Of a stretch of 64,000 bases of DNA, positions 37,412 to 48,000 are shown piece after piece. The position numbers and the translations under genes are program-made. The stretch's first letter is position 1. The number at the start of each line of letters is the position of its first letter. The stretch comes from Acinetobacter corruptisaponis. GTDB taxonomy: Bacteria > Pseudomonadota > Gammaproteobacteria > Pseudomonadales > Moraxellaceae. The notes below the pieces were generated by a model that was not told where the DNA came from, ran no database searches, and saw only the letters and a list, made by a program, of their open reading frames with translations. The stretch lies in assembly GCF_030053775.1 (NCBI RefSeq), contig NZ_CP125669.1:1421962-1485961 (forward strand). The letters run 5' to 3'.

Positions 37412-38551
37412 TTAGAACTTAAATTCCAGACCTAAACCAGCAACAGGTTGTTTATCCTTTTTACTGGCCTGTTCAAGCGTTAGGTAACCTGCATAGCCAT
37501 AAGTTTTCACCTGCTTGTTAAATGCATAGTCCACGCCACCAATGATCTGTCTGGCTTCAAAGTCTTCAACACCTGCTGGTTTAAAGCTGGTGGTGTTCTG
37601 GCTATATTGACCTTTTACTGTCCAGTTTTTTGCCTGTGGAATGGTATATTCTGCCCCCACCAACCAACCTTTTGCATCATCAATTGTATCGGCTCCCGCT
37701 GTGTTTCCAGTTGCTTTTTCAACTTCTGAAGTCTGGAACAACGCTTTAAGTGCCAAACCATTCACTGGGTTGATACGGCCAATCACACGTAAAGTATTGG
37801 CTGCTGCTGTTACAGTTGGTGCAGTCGTTGTAGTACCAGAAGTAGGAATTGCTTTATCAGAGGCATTTAAGAAACCTCTTCCCAAGAATGGGCTTGGAAT
37901 GGCTTTATCATAAGCAACACCAGCAACCAATAACGGACTTTCAAAGCTTGCTGACGCTGACCATGCATCACCTAAACCACGGCCTGCTGTTTTAACAACA
38001 CCTGATTTACTGGTATCAATTCCTGTTGCTTCGCCTGTTGCCAATAGGCCACTTACTTTAATGGCTCCGTCCAGTACAGGAACTTTTACTGCTGGTGATT
38101 CATAAACAACGACGTTGCTAACACGTGTTTCACCACCAAAGATTCCACCAATGTCGGCCTTGTTGGCAACATAGTTGTTAAAAGTATCAACGACACTAGA
38201 AAGTTGCTTCAATGGCGTATCATGTACACCAATTTTCACTGTACCCAACTGGGCATCTTTCAAACCGACAAAACGGTTACGCTGTGACCAGTCTGTGCTG
38301 TCACCATCTGCGCTGAAACCCCATTCAATGGCATAAACGGCACTTAAACGGTCTGTAAGTTTTTCATCACCCTTAACACCAATAAATGAACTGTTAGAGC
38401 TGACTTCCCATACATCCCTATTGTCTGTATTGGCATTTTTTTCTGGTAAATAGTCAACACTGGCATCAATCTCACCATAAATGGTTGGTGCTGCAAAGGT
38501 TGTGGTTGCAAGTAAACTAAGCACTGCTGCTGTTACAATTTTGATTTTCAT
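37412..38551 (-). CDS. Gram-negative general porin
   Basis: 379-residue outer-membrane beta-barrel porin. Signal peptide MKIKIVTAAVLSLLATTTFA is followed by APTIYGEIDASVDYL, the first strand typical of proteobacterial general porins, and the family stretch RNRFVGLKDAQLGTVKIGVHDTPLKQL. The last residue is Phe (LGLEFKF), as required for Bam-dependent assembly. Not CarO, OmpA or the Omp33-36 family by sequence. The solute is unknown. Single gene with its own terminator. Confidence 0.88.
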   Translation of the reverse strand: MKIKIVTAAVLSLLATTTFAAPTIYGEIDASVDYLPEKNANTDNRDVWEVSSNSSFIGVKGDEKLTDRLSAVYAIEWGFSADGDSTDWSQRNRFVGLKDAQLGTVKIGVHDTPLKQLSSVVDTFNNYVANKADIGGIFGGETRVSNVVVYESPAVKVPVLDGAIKVSGLLATGEATGIDTSKSGVVKTAGRGLGDAWSASASFESPLLVAGVAYDKAIPSPFLGRGFLNASDKAIPTSGTTTTAPTVTAAANTLRVIGRINPVNGLALKALFQTSEVEKATGNTAGADTIDDAKGWLVGAEYTIPQAKNWTVKGQYSQNTTSFKPAGVEDFEARQIIGGVDYAFNKQVKTYGYAGYLTLEQASKKDKQPVAGLGLEFKF

Positions 38552-38899
38552 TGTGTACGTCCTAGCTAAATTTGTAACAAATCCTACACATTAACTTTAT
38601 ATGACAAAACGATTAAAATCTTATTAATTTATTCCATTTTCGACTAAAGTTTAATTTTTAGACACTTCCCCAGCATCGTTTAACTCACTTTTTCTTATCC
38701 TATCACCCAGATTATTATTTTAACTATCAATCAATTAAAAAAATAAATTTATTTTCCATTTCAACAAAAATACCTTTATTCATAAAACAACTATTTTTTA
38801 TAAAACACTTCAATTTTCCATATAAAACATGGCTTCAGCACATAAAACCTATTTCAACCATAGGACATTTTAGAAAAAAATTGTAATAAAAATATATTT
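38552..38899. other. AT-rich upstream region of the porin gene
   Basis: About 350 bp, very AT-rich, with no gene. It should hold the porin promoter; no operator is recognised. cataaaa-type runs recur at about 38780-38850. Confidence 0.4.
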
Positions 38900-40168
38900 T
38901 CACCTTGCATTATTTTTCCAAAGGAATATTGGCCATAAACACAAAATGGCAACCCCACAAATCATGGCCAAATAACGGTAATATCCGAATACATCCCCTA
39001 CGATTCCACTGATCAGATACAGCAAACCACTCACTGTCGCCATGACTGACACCTGAAAGGTAAAGTCTGTTCCAGCAAATTGCTTACGGCTATATTGCAT
39101 AACCAAGGTCAACATCACCACCAACAGCATCGCGGAACAGGCGTCTTCAAATGCGTTCACGGCATATAGCCATAACGGCGCAACCTGAACCTGCTGGTCA
39201 TATGCATACGCAACAACGGCGTAAGCGGCCAGACTCAGAATTTTCAACAGGGAAAATATGATCAGGCAGCGTACCCGAGAAAAATATTTCAGCAGCATAC
39301 CTGCACAAGCCGCCCCGATCAGCGCAGCAATGGCACCAAACATGGTGATAAACACGCCAATTTGGGTGAAGCTCAATCCCATATCCACCATAAGCGGCTT
39401 TAATAACGGCCCTGCCAAACCATCGGCGACCTTGAAGCTGATCAAGACCATTAACCAGCTTTTAAGCACTTTGGATGAGCTAAAATAATTCAGGTAATTC
39501 CTGATGGCCTGTATGAATGAGGGAGCAACCTCTGGATCATCAACGCTTGGCCTTGAATGAAGCGGTTCCCTATAAAATAAAACAGGTAAGGTGTTCAGGA
39601 AAACCAGTACTGCCAACACAAGAAATGTTGCCTGCCAATGTAGCCAGTCCAGACACCAGAGTACCGCTCCACCACCGACAATGAAACCCAGACGGGAACC
39701 GATCACCTGAAAGGTATTGCCCCAATGTTGCTGATCACTTTTAAGCAGGTTCACAGCCAGACCATCTGTGGCAATATCTTGAGTTGCTCCAGTAAGATTG
39801 ATCAGCAGCAATAGCACAAAAAAAATGATCAAATAACTGGGTTGGTCCAGAGACTGAATGGGAAAAAAAGACAAAATGACTAGAATGACCACGCTACATA
39901 ATTGGGTGGGGACAATCCAGCTACGATAATGTCCCAGACGTGACAAGGCATAACGATCCACATAGGCCGCCCAAAAAATCTTGATTGACCACGGCAGCAT
40001 CAACAACCCAAAGCCGCCAATATGTGCCAGAGATACCCCCTGCGCCCTTAAAATCACGGGCAAGGCATGGGTCATAAAGCCAACGGGAAGTCCCTGTGCC
40101 CAATATAGGGAAAACAATAAAATGTAAATCTGTCTGAGATTAGGCACTTTTTCAGTTTCCCTTGGCAA
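38900..40168 (-). CDS. MFS transporter, RhtX/FptX or AmpG-like
   Basis: 422 residues with about twelve membrane helices. The start region YILLFSLYWAQGLPVGFMTHALPVILRAQGVSLAHIG and the following LPWSIKIFWAAYVDRY fit the AmpG/RhtX branch of the major facilitator family. RhtX/FptX members take up ferric siderophores and AmpG takes up muropeptides; no siderophore genes lie nearby, so the substrate is open. Divergent from the PlsC-like gene. Confidence 0.8.
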   Translation of the reverse strand: MPRETEKVPNLRQIYILLFSLYWAQGLPVGFMTHALPVILRAQGVSLAHIGGFGLLMLPWSIKIFWAAYVDRYALSRLGHYRSWIVPTQLCSVVILVILSFFPIQSLDQPSYLIIFFVLLLLINLTGATQDIATDGLAVNLLKSDQQHWGNTFQVIGSRLGFIVGGGAVLWCLDWLHWQATFLVLAVLVFLNTLPVLFYREPLHSRPSVDDPEVAPSFIQAIRNYLNYFSSSKVLKSWLMVLISFKVADGLAGPLLKPLMVDMGLSFTQIGVFITMFGAIAALIGAACAGMLLKYFSRVRCLIIFSLLKILSLAAYAVVAYAYDQQVQVAPLWLYAVNAFEDACSAMLLVVMLTLVMQYSRKQFAGTDFTFQVSVMATVSGLLYLISGIVGDVFGYYRYLAMICGVAILCLWPIFLWKNNAR

Positions 40169-40261
40169 GCTATGGCGAAGCCCAGAGTATCTAATCCTTT
40201 CAGTGTCATGGCAATAAAATCTTATTTTTTGCCAATGCGGGCACTGTCATGAGGATTTAAG

Positions 40262-40921
40262 ATGATAGGAGTTGTTCTTGATCTATCTTCGCTTATGCCA
40301 CAAGATTTTCCAGATTTACCGCCGCTAGTTCCGCAACGTGGCACAGCGTATAGTCGTGCATTGTGCAGAAAACTTTTCATTGGTCAGGGATGGAAAGTGG
40401 TTGGAGAGATTCCTAACCTCCCCAAAGCGGTGGCAATTATTTCACCACACACCTCAAATATTGATGGCTGGTATGGGTTTCTTGCAATTGGGGGTCTGGG
40501 TTTAAAGGTGACGGTGCTAGGTAAGGACACTTTATTTAAACCGCCTTTCGCGCCTTTTTTAAACTGGGCTGGTCTGATTCCAGTGCATCGGGACAGCGCA
40601 CATGGATTGACCGAACAGGTGGTAACCACTATCCAGAAATATGACAAAATCTGGGTGGGGATGGCGCCAGAAGGCACCCGTAAAAAAGCCGAGAAAATGA
40701 AAAGTGGCTTTTATCATATTGCCCATGCCGCTGGCGTACCGATTGTGATGTTTTCTTTCGATTATGACCATAAGACCATTTATAGTCTGGGCGCGTTCAC
40801 CACGACAGGACACTACCAGCAAGACCTTGAAAAAATTATGAAATGCTATGAGGGCCATTTCTCACCAAAGAATCCACACTGGCTGGCTGAACCCTTACAA
40901 AAACTTGTGAAAAAATACTAG
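40262..40921 (+). CDS. PlsC-like 1-acylglycerol-3-phosphate acyltransferase
   Basis: 219 residues of the LPLAT/PlsC superfamily. The HX4D catalytic motif appears as HTSNID near residue 61, and the second block as APEGTRKKAEKMKSGFYHIA near 139-158. It lacks an obvious N-terminal membrane anchor. The ATG at 40262 has GAGG 8 nt upstream; an ATG at 40298 is an alternative. It could act in phospholipid synthesis or in acylating another lipid. Confidence 0.87.
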   Translation: MIGVVLDLSSLMPQDFPDLPPLVPQRGTAYSRALCRKLFIGQGWKVVGEIPNLPKAVAIISPHTSNIDGWYGFLAIGGLGLKVTVLGKDTLFKPPFAPFLNWAGLIPVHRDSAHGLTEQVVTTIQKYDKIWVGMAPEGTRKKAEKMKSGFYHIAHAAGVPIVMFSFDYDHKTIYSLGAFTTTGHYQQDLEKIMKCYEGHFSPKNPHWLAEPLQKLVKKY

Positions 40922-40983
40922 AAAATTAAGGGCAAATCTGCTCTGATGTGCCCATCTTTTTGTACACTTTATCTGCATTTAAT

Positions 40984-41901
40984 ATGAAAATTGCTCGACT
41001 GTCTTGCCTGGCATTAGTTAGCCTGGCTTTATTTGGTTGTGATCAGACTGCAAAAAAAACACCTCCCACAACAGCAATCAAGGCCCGTGAACCTGTGATC
41101 GCGCTGGCTTTAGGTGGTGGTGGTGCCAAGGGCTTTGCTCATATTGGCGTGATCAAGGTACTGGAATCTCATGGGATCAAGGCCAAGATCGTCACAGGCA
41201 CCAGTGCAGGCAGCTTTGTGGGCAGTATCTATGCCAGTGGTCAAACACCTTATCAAATGCAAAACCTTGCCCTAAAGCTGCAAGAGTCTGATCTGCGTGA
41301 TTTAACCCTCAACAGTCAGGGCATTATTTTAGGTCAGAAACTACAGAACTATGTCAATGCTCAGGTGGGCAATAAACCGATTGAAAAATTCCCAATCCGT
41401 TTTGCTGCGGTTGCAACCCGTTTAGACAATGGCAAAAAGGCTGAATTTATTAAGGGCAATGCAGGTCAGGCAGTGCGTGCATCCTGTAGTATTCCGAACG
41501 TTTTTGTACCCACTGTGATTGGCAATACCAAATATGTCGATGGCGGTCTGGTCAGCCCAATTCCAGTAAAAACGGCAAAGGATATGGGTGCTGATATTGT
41601 GATTGCGGTGGATATTTCAGCCCGCCCAACGGGTGACAAACCATTGAGTATGTGGGGATTGCTCGACCAGACCATTAATATTATGGGACAGCAAAGTATT
41701 AATGAGGAACTGAATCAGGCAAACGTCGTGATTCAACCTAAAGTTGGTCATCTTGGTGTGCTTGACCTGAAGTCAAGTAATGAAGCGATTTTAGAAGGTG
41801 AGAGAGCGGCTCAGGGTAAAATCGTTGCCATTCAAAAAGCCATTACTGATTTTAAGAAGTCCCCTGCTGCATTACAGCCTGCACCAAAAGCAAAATTCTA
41901 G
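40984..41901 (+). CDS. Patatin-like phospholipase, lipoprotein
   Basis: 305 residues from the ATG at 40984, chosen because it gives a lipoprotein signal peptide with lipobox LFGC (Cys near 19). The patatin core has the oxyanion loop GGGGAKG at 44-50, nucleophile Ser74 in GTSAG and the catalytic Asp in VDGGLVSPIP near residue 186, so both members of the Ser-Asp dyad are present. RssA/YchK-like. It should be anchored in the envelope and hydrolyse lipid esters. Lies 63 bp after the acyltransferase gene, possibly cotranscribed. Confidence 0.87.
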   Translation: MKIARLSCLALVSLALFGCDQTAKKTPPTTAIKAREPVIALALGGGGAKGFAHIGVIKVLESHGIKAKIVTGTSAGSFVGSIYASGQTPYQMQNLALKLQESDLRDLTLNSQGIILGQKLQNYVNAQVGNKPIEKFPIRFAAVATRLDNGKKAEFIKGNAGQAVRASCSIPNVFVPTVIGNTKYVDGGLVSPIPVKTAKDMGADIVIAVDISARPTGDKPLSMWGLLDQTINIMGQQSINEELNQANVVIQPKVGHLGVLDLKSSNEAILEGERAAQGKIVAIQKAITDFKKSPAALQPAPKAKF

Positions 41902-41931
41902 TAGTAGCGTATCAACAATACCCATCCCGTT

Positions 41932-41977
41932 AAAAAAAAATACCGCAATATGTCTATTTGGACATATTGCGGTATTT
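41932..41977. terminator. Strong bidirectional terminator between patatin gene and adhesin gene
   Basis: Fourteen-bp perfect stem TACCGCAATATGTC (41941-41954) / GACATATTGCGGTA (41960-41973) with loop TATTT, a 9-A run before and T's after. It serves both convergent genes. Confidence 0.9.
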
Positions 41978-42014
41978 ATTGATTAAACAGTTTTTGCCAT
42001 TTTGAATGATGCCA

Positions 42015-45000
42015 TTACCACTGTATCCCTACAGCTATAGTACCGCTGACATCATTCTGCGTATTGCTTGATACCCCACCTTTAAAGACGTATTTGTTAT
42101 CAGGTGTCACTCCTGAAATACCAATTGCAACCGCCTGTTCACCATTATGGGTCGATGTGCCGATAGAGAGCATACTTTTTCCTGCTGCTGTTGGTTGTGG
42201 TAAATTACCCACCGCCAATGCACTTGCAATACCCGCATTCATAGACTGTTCTGATTTAGCAAAACTACGTTCTAAATCATTGACTCGAGCATCGGTATAT
42301 TGTTTTGCACTTTCCAGTGTCGCTTTATTTCCAGCATCACTATAGGTTTTAGCATCATTCAATACCTTGGCATCGGCTGTTGTATAGTCCTGACGAATGA
42401 CCGCTTCCCGCTCATTAGTATAGGTCTTGGCATCTGCTAAAACTTTGTCATCGGCTTTGGCAAAGTCCTCACGTATCACCACTTCACGATCATTGGTATA
42501 GGTTTTTGCATCACTCAAAACTTTTTCATCCGCTTTGGCAAAGTCCTGACGAATGACTGTTTCACGGTCATTGGTATAAGTTTTGGCATTAGCTAAAACT
42601 TTGTCATCCGCTTTGGCAAAATCTTCCCGAATCAGAGTTTCTCGTTCATTGGTATAAGTTTTGGCATCACTTAATACTTTACTATCAGCATCTTTCATTT
42701 GCTTAACATTCACTGCATCAGTGTCCGCAGTGCCCGCAGCAACATGGATGATTTGACGTTCTTTATTGGTTGCACCAACCGAAACGGTATTATCCCGATT
42801 CGAAGCTGAGTCATTACCGAGGATGACCGCATTTTTAGCCGAAGTATCGACATTGTTTCCGACCACAAAGGTAGCATCACCTTTGATGGTATTGTCATTT
42901 CCAATCGCATAACTGTCATCGGCTTTTACGGTGTTTGGATCACCAAATGCGCCCGAACGATTGCCCTCCACGGTATTTTGTTTACCTACAACAGTGTTGG
43001 ATTCACCCTGAGCAGATGCCCCCGTACCAATCACTGTATTGTGCTGACCATTGGCAACTGCTCCACTGCCTATCGCAATCGCTCCATTTCCTGTGGCTTT
43101 TGCATCAGTGCTATCGATATGATCTGTATTTACATCAACATAAGGATTGGTTTGTGTTTTGAGCCAGTCCTGCTCTGTACCTGTAAAACCATTTTCGACG
43201 GCAATATCAAAGGTACTGCGACCTGTATCGCCCTTATCACCTTTGTTTCCTTTCAAGCTGAGTAGCCATTCAAGCTCTGTACCCTTAAAGCCTTTACTGA
43301 CCGCAATATCAAATGCACTTTGTCCTTGTTCGCCTTGAGTACCGTCCAGACCTGCTGCACCAGTATCTCCCTTGTCGCCTTTAGCACCATCCTTACCATC
43401 AACACCGTTTAGACCATCTTTACCATCCTTACCATCAATGCCATTTGTACCGTTGATACCGTCTTTTCCATCTTTACCATTGATGCCATCTTTACCTGCT
43501 GCTCCAGTTTCTCCTTTTGCACCATCTTTTCCATCAACGCCATTTAGACCGTCTTTTCCGTTGATACCATCTTTACCGTCTTTGCCTGCTGCTCCAGTGT
43601 CTCCCTTGTCACCTTTAGCACCATCTACACCATCACGACCATCCTTGCCGTTGATACCATCTTTTCCGTCCTTGCCATCAATACCGTTTGTACCATTGAT
43701 GCCATCTTTGCCGTCCTTGCCTGCTGCTCCAGTTTCACCCTTATCGCCTTTAGCACCATCTACGCCATCACGACCGTCCTTGCCGTTAATGCCATCTTTG
43801 CCTGCTGCACCAGTATCTCCCTTATCACCTTTAGCTCCGTCTACGCCATCACGACCATCCTTGCCATTGATGCCGTCTTTTCCATCCTTACCATCAGCAC
43901 CGTTTAGACCGTCTTTACCGTTGATGCCGTCTTTACCTGCTGCGCCAGTGTCTCCCTTGTCACCTTTAGCACCGTCTACGCCATCACGACCATCCTTGCC
44001 GTTGATGCCGTCTTTTCCATCCTTGCCATTGATACCATCTTTTCCGTCCTTGCCATCAATGCCGTTTGTACCATTGATACCATCCTTGCCATTGATACCA
44101 TCCTTGCCTGCTGCTCCAGTTTCACCTTTTGCACCATCTTTTCCGTCAGTACCATTTAGACCATCTTTACCGTTGATGCCATCTTTTCCGTCCTTACCAT
44201 CAATGCCATTTGTACCGTTGATACCGTCTTTGCCATTGATGCCGTCTTTTCCATCCTTACCATCAGCTCCGTTTAGACCGTCTTTTCCATTGATACCATC
44301 TTTTCCATCCTTACCATCAGCACCATTTAGACCATCTTTACCGTTGATGCCATCTTTTCCATCCTTGCCTGCTGCACCAGTATCTCCCTTGTCACCTTTA
44401 GCACCGTCTACACCATCACGACCATCCTTGCCGTTGATACCATCTTTTCCGTCCTTGCCATCAATACCGTTTGTACCATTGATGCCATCTTTGCCGTCCT
44501 TGCCTGCTGCTCCAGTTTCACCCTTATCGCCTTTAGCACCATCTACGCCATCACGACCGTCCTTGCCGTTAATGCCATCTTTGCCTGCTGCACCAGTATC
44601 TCCCTTATCACCTTTAGCTCCGTCTACGCCATCACGACCATCCTTGCCATTGATGCCGTCTTTTCCATCCTTACCATCAGCACCGTTTAGACCGTCTTTA
44701 CCGTTGATGCCGTCTTTACCTGCTGCGCCAGTGTCTCCCTTGTCACCTTTAGCACCGTCTACGCCATCACGACCATCCTTACCATCAATACCATTTGTAC
44801 CGTTGATGCCATCTTTACCGTCTTTGCCTGCTGCACCAGTGTCACCCTTGTCACCTTTAGCACCGTCTACACCATCACGACCATCCTTGCCATTGATGCC
44901 GTCTTTGCCATCCTTACCATCAATACCATTTGTACCGTCTTTGCCGTTGATGCCATCTTTGCCGTCCTTGCCTGCTGCTCCAGTTTCACCCTTATCGCCT

Positions 45001-48000
45001 TTAGCACCATCTACGCCATCACGACCGTCCTTGCCGTTAATGCCATCTTTACCTGCTACGCCAGTGTCTCCCTTGTCACCTTTAGCTCCGTCTACGCCAT
45101 CACGACCATCCTTACCATTTGTACCGTTGATGCCATCTTTACCGTCCTTGCCATCTACGCCATTTGTACCGTTAATACCATCTTTTCCGTCCTTACCATC
45201 AACGCCATTTAGACCGTCTTTACCATCCTTGCCTGCTGCTCCAGTTTCACCTTTTGCACCATCTTTACCGTCTTTACCATCAATGCCGTTTGTGCCATTG
45301 ATGCCATCTTTTCCATCCTTACCATCAACGCCATTTGTACCATTGATACCGTCTTTTCCGTCTTTACCTGCTGCGCCAGTGTCTCCCTTGTCACCTTTAG
45401 CACCGTCTACGCCATCACGACCATCCTTACCATCAATACCATTTGTACCGTTGATGCCATCTTTACCGTCTTTGCCTGCTGCACCAGTATCTCCCTTGTC
45501 GCCTTTAGCACCATCTACGCCATCACGACCATCCTTACCATTGATGCCGTCTTTGCCATCAATACCATTTGTACCATTGATGCCATCTTTACCATCAATA
45601 CCGTTTGTACCATTGATGCCATCTTTTCCATCCTTGCCATCAACGCCATTTGTGCCGTTGATACCATCTTTGCCGTCCTTACCATCAGCTCCATTTAGAC
45701 CGTCTTTGCCATTGATGCCATCTTTTCCATCCTTGCCATCAGCTCCATTTAGACCGTCTTTGCCATTGATGCCGTCTTTTCCGTCCTTACCATCAATGCC
45801 ATTTGTACCATTAATGCCATCTTTTCCGTCTTTGCCATCTTTACCATCAATGCCGTTTGTGCCATTGATGCCGTCTTTACCTGCTGTGCCAGTTTCTCCT
45901 TTTAACGACTCCAGCCAAGCTTCTTCTGAGCCTGTAAAGCCATTATTGACGGCAATTTGATAGGCACTATCGCCTTTATCTCCTTTTACGCCCGTACCGC
46001 CACCTGTACCACTTCCATTGGCTTCGATATTTGCCACACGGTTATCAAGATCGGTGAGTTTGGTATCAACCGCTTCAAAGGCTGAACCGACATTGTTGTA
46101 GATATTGGTTTGAATGGTATAGCTTGGGGCTTTCCAGCTACCGCCAGCATAGCTTGCACCGCCACCAAAGGCACTCACCACCGCCTGTAACTGGGAGAGA
46201 TTGACTGCATCGGTGTTGGCTGTACCTGCACCTACAAAAGTAATCTGTTTTTCTGCACCTGCTTTACCGACTGAAATGCTGTTCTCTCGGTCAGTTGCGG
46301 AATTATGACCAATGGCGGTTGAGCCAGCAAAGGCTGCGGTGCTGTTGCTACCAAAGACGCTACTGTTGGTTGCCGATGCTTCACTGCGATAACCAAATAC
46401 ACTGCTATTATCGCCGCTTGCGGTATTGGTTAGACCAAAGGCGGAGCTTTCCGCACCTGATGCGGTATTGCTATACCCCACGGCATTGGAGAAGTCGCCT
46501 GATGCGTCATTCGAGCGTCCAACGGCGTTGCTTTCCAGTCCTGTCGCTTGGTTTCTAAAACCAATGGCACTGCTTGAGCTGCCTGATGCGGTATTACCAA
46601 AGCCAACGGCACTACTCATATCACCTGATGCGTTATTGCTTGTACCGACTGCATTGGCGGTGAGTCCTGATGCCACATTTGCCCCTGCTTGTGCCGCAAG
46701 AATAAAGGCATTCTTTTGTGCTAACGTTGGGTTGGTATTACCATCAATGGCGGTAATATTGCCAATGGTAAGTTCGGCAACGCTTTTGGCAGTGGTGGTA
46801 ATGGCAATGCCATCAATGGCGGTAATCACGCCTGTTGCAGGGTCTTTGGTGAGTACGGTTTTATCCACGCCTGAACCGACTGCATTGGACAGTGTGCCTG
46901 TGGCTTGGTTGCGTGAACCGACTGCATTACTGGACGCTTTTGTTGCGGTGTTGCGATAGCCTGCGGTTGTGCTGTTTGTACCTGATGCCGTACCACGATA
47001 GCCAACTGCACTACTGTTTGCCCCACTTGCAGTATTGGTTAGACCCAATGCGCTGCTTTCCGCACCCGATGCGGTATTGCTATAACCGATTGCATTGGAA
47101 AAATCGCCTGTCGCTTGGTTAGAACGTCCAAAGGCATTACTTTCTTTGCCTGTGGCTTGGTTACTATAACCAACTGCACTGCTGCGTAGTCCTGATGCGG
47201 TGTTACGGTGTCCCATTGCACTGCTGTAATCACCCGATGCAGTATTGGTCAGACCTACGGCACTGCTTTCCGCACCTGTTGCTTGGTTGCTATAACCAAC
47301 GGCATTGCCATATTGACCCGATGCGGTGTTACGTGAACCCATTGCATTGCTATAGTCGCCCGAAGCCTCATTCGTCAGCCCCAATGCACTGCTTTCTGCG
47401 CCTGATGCGGTATTGCCATAGCCGACTGCGGTCGCAAAGTTTTGTGATGCGGTGTTGTATGTACCAATGGCACTGGCATAGTTGCCTGCTGCGGTGTTTT
47501 GGCTACCCATGGCGTTACTGGAAAGCCCTAAAGCGGCATTTCCGCCATACTGCACGCTATTGATATAGGCATGTTTTTGTTCGGCATTTAACACGTAGCC
47601 ATTGACCGACTCTAGCAAGGTTGGGTCGAGTTTTAGGCTTTCCCAATCGCCTGCTTTGCTGACCACAGTCACGCCATCAATGCTGTTAATCCAGTCATTT
47701 GTGCCTTTGGTGAGGGTTGGGGTGCGTCCGTTGGGTGAAGATGCGCTACCGATTGCCGTTGCAGATTGTCCTAATGCGTTACTGTTTGAGCCAATGGCGG
47801 TGCTTTTGTTGCCTGTGGCTCGGGTTCTGACCCCGATTGCCACTGCATCGTTACCTGATGCACCGTCACCAACATAGTTACTGTATATATCGGTATTGGT
47901 TGATTTGACGCTGTAATAATGGCTACTTGTGCCTGTACCGCCACCACTTACGCCAGCAATGGCGGTGAGTAGTTGGTTGTAATTGACTGCATCGGTGGCT

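Larger units (their letters stand above)
43190..45990 (-). repeat. Collagen-like Gly-X-Y coding repeat of the adhesin
   Basis: About 2.8 kb with a 9-bp period encoding GKDGINGTNGIDG- and GAKGDKGDTGAAG-type blocks. The blocks recur in shuffled order. Long perfect DNA repeats occur inside, the longest being 374 bp (43624-43997 and 44407-44780). The opposite strand is also open for 862 codons as a side effect. Confidence 0.9.

Noticed and set aside
43372..45960. 862-codon open frame on the plus strand rich in Pro/Ser/Leu
   Set aside because: It is the exact mirror of the Gly-X-Y repeat of the adhesin. The 9-bp periodic sequence keeps the opposite strand free of stops; it has no start signal or known domain.
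43190..45990. Regular short direct repeats that could be taken for a CRISPR array
   Set aside because: The period is 9 bp, continuous and in frame with the adhesin; there are no repeat-spacer units of 50-75 bp and no cas genes.
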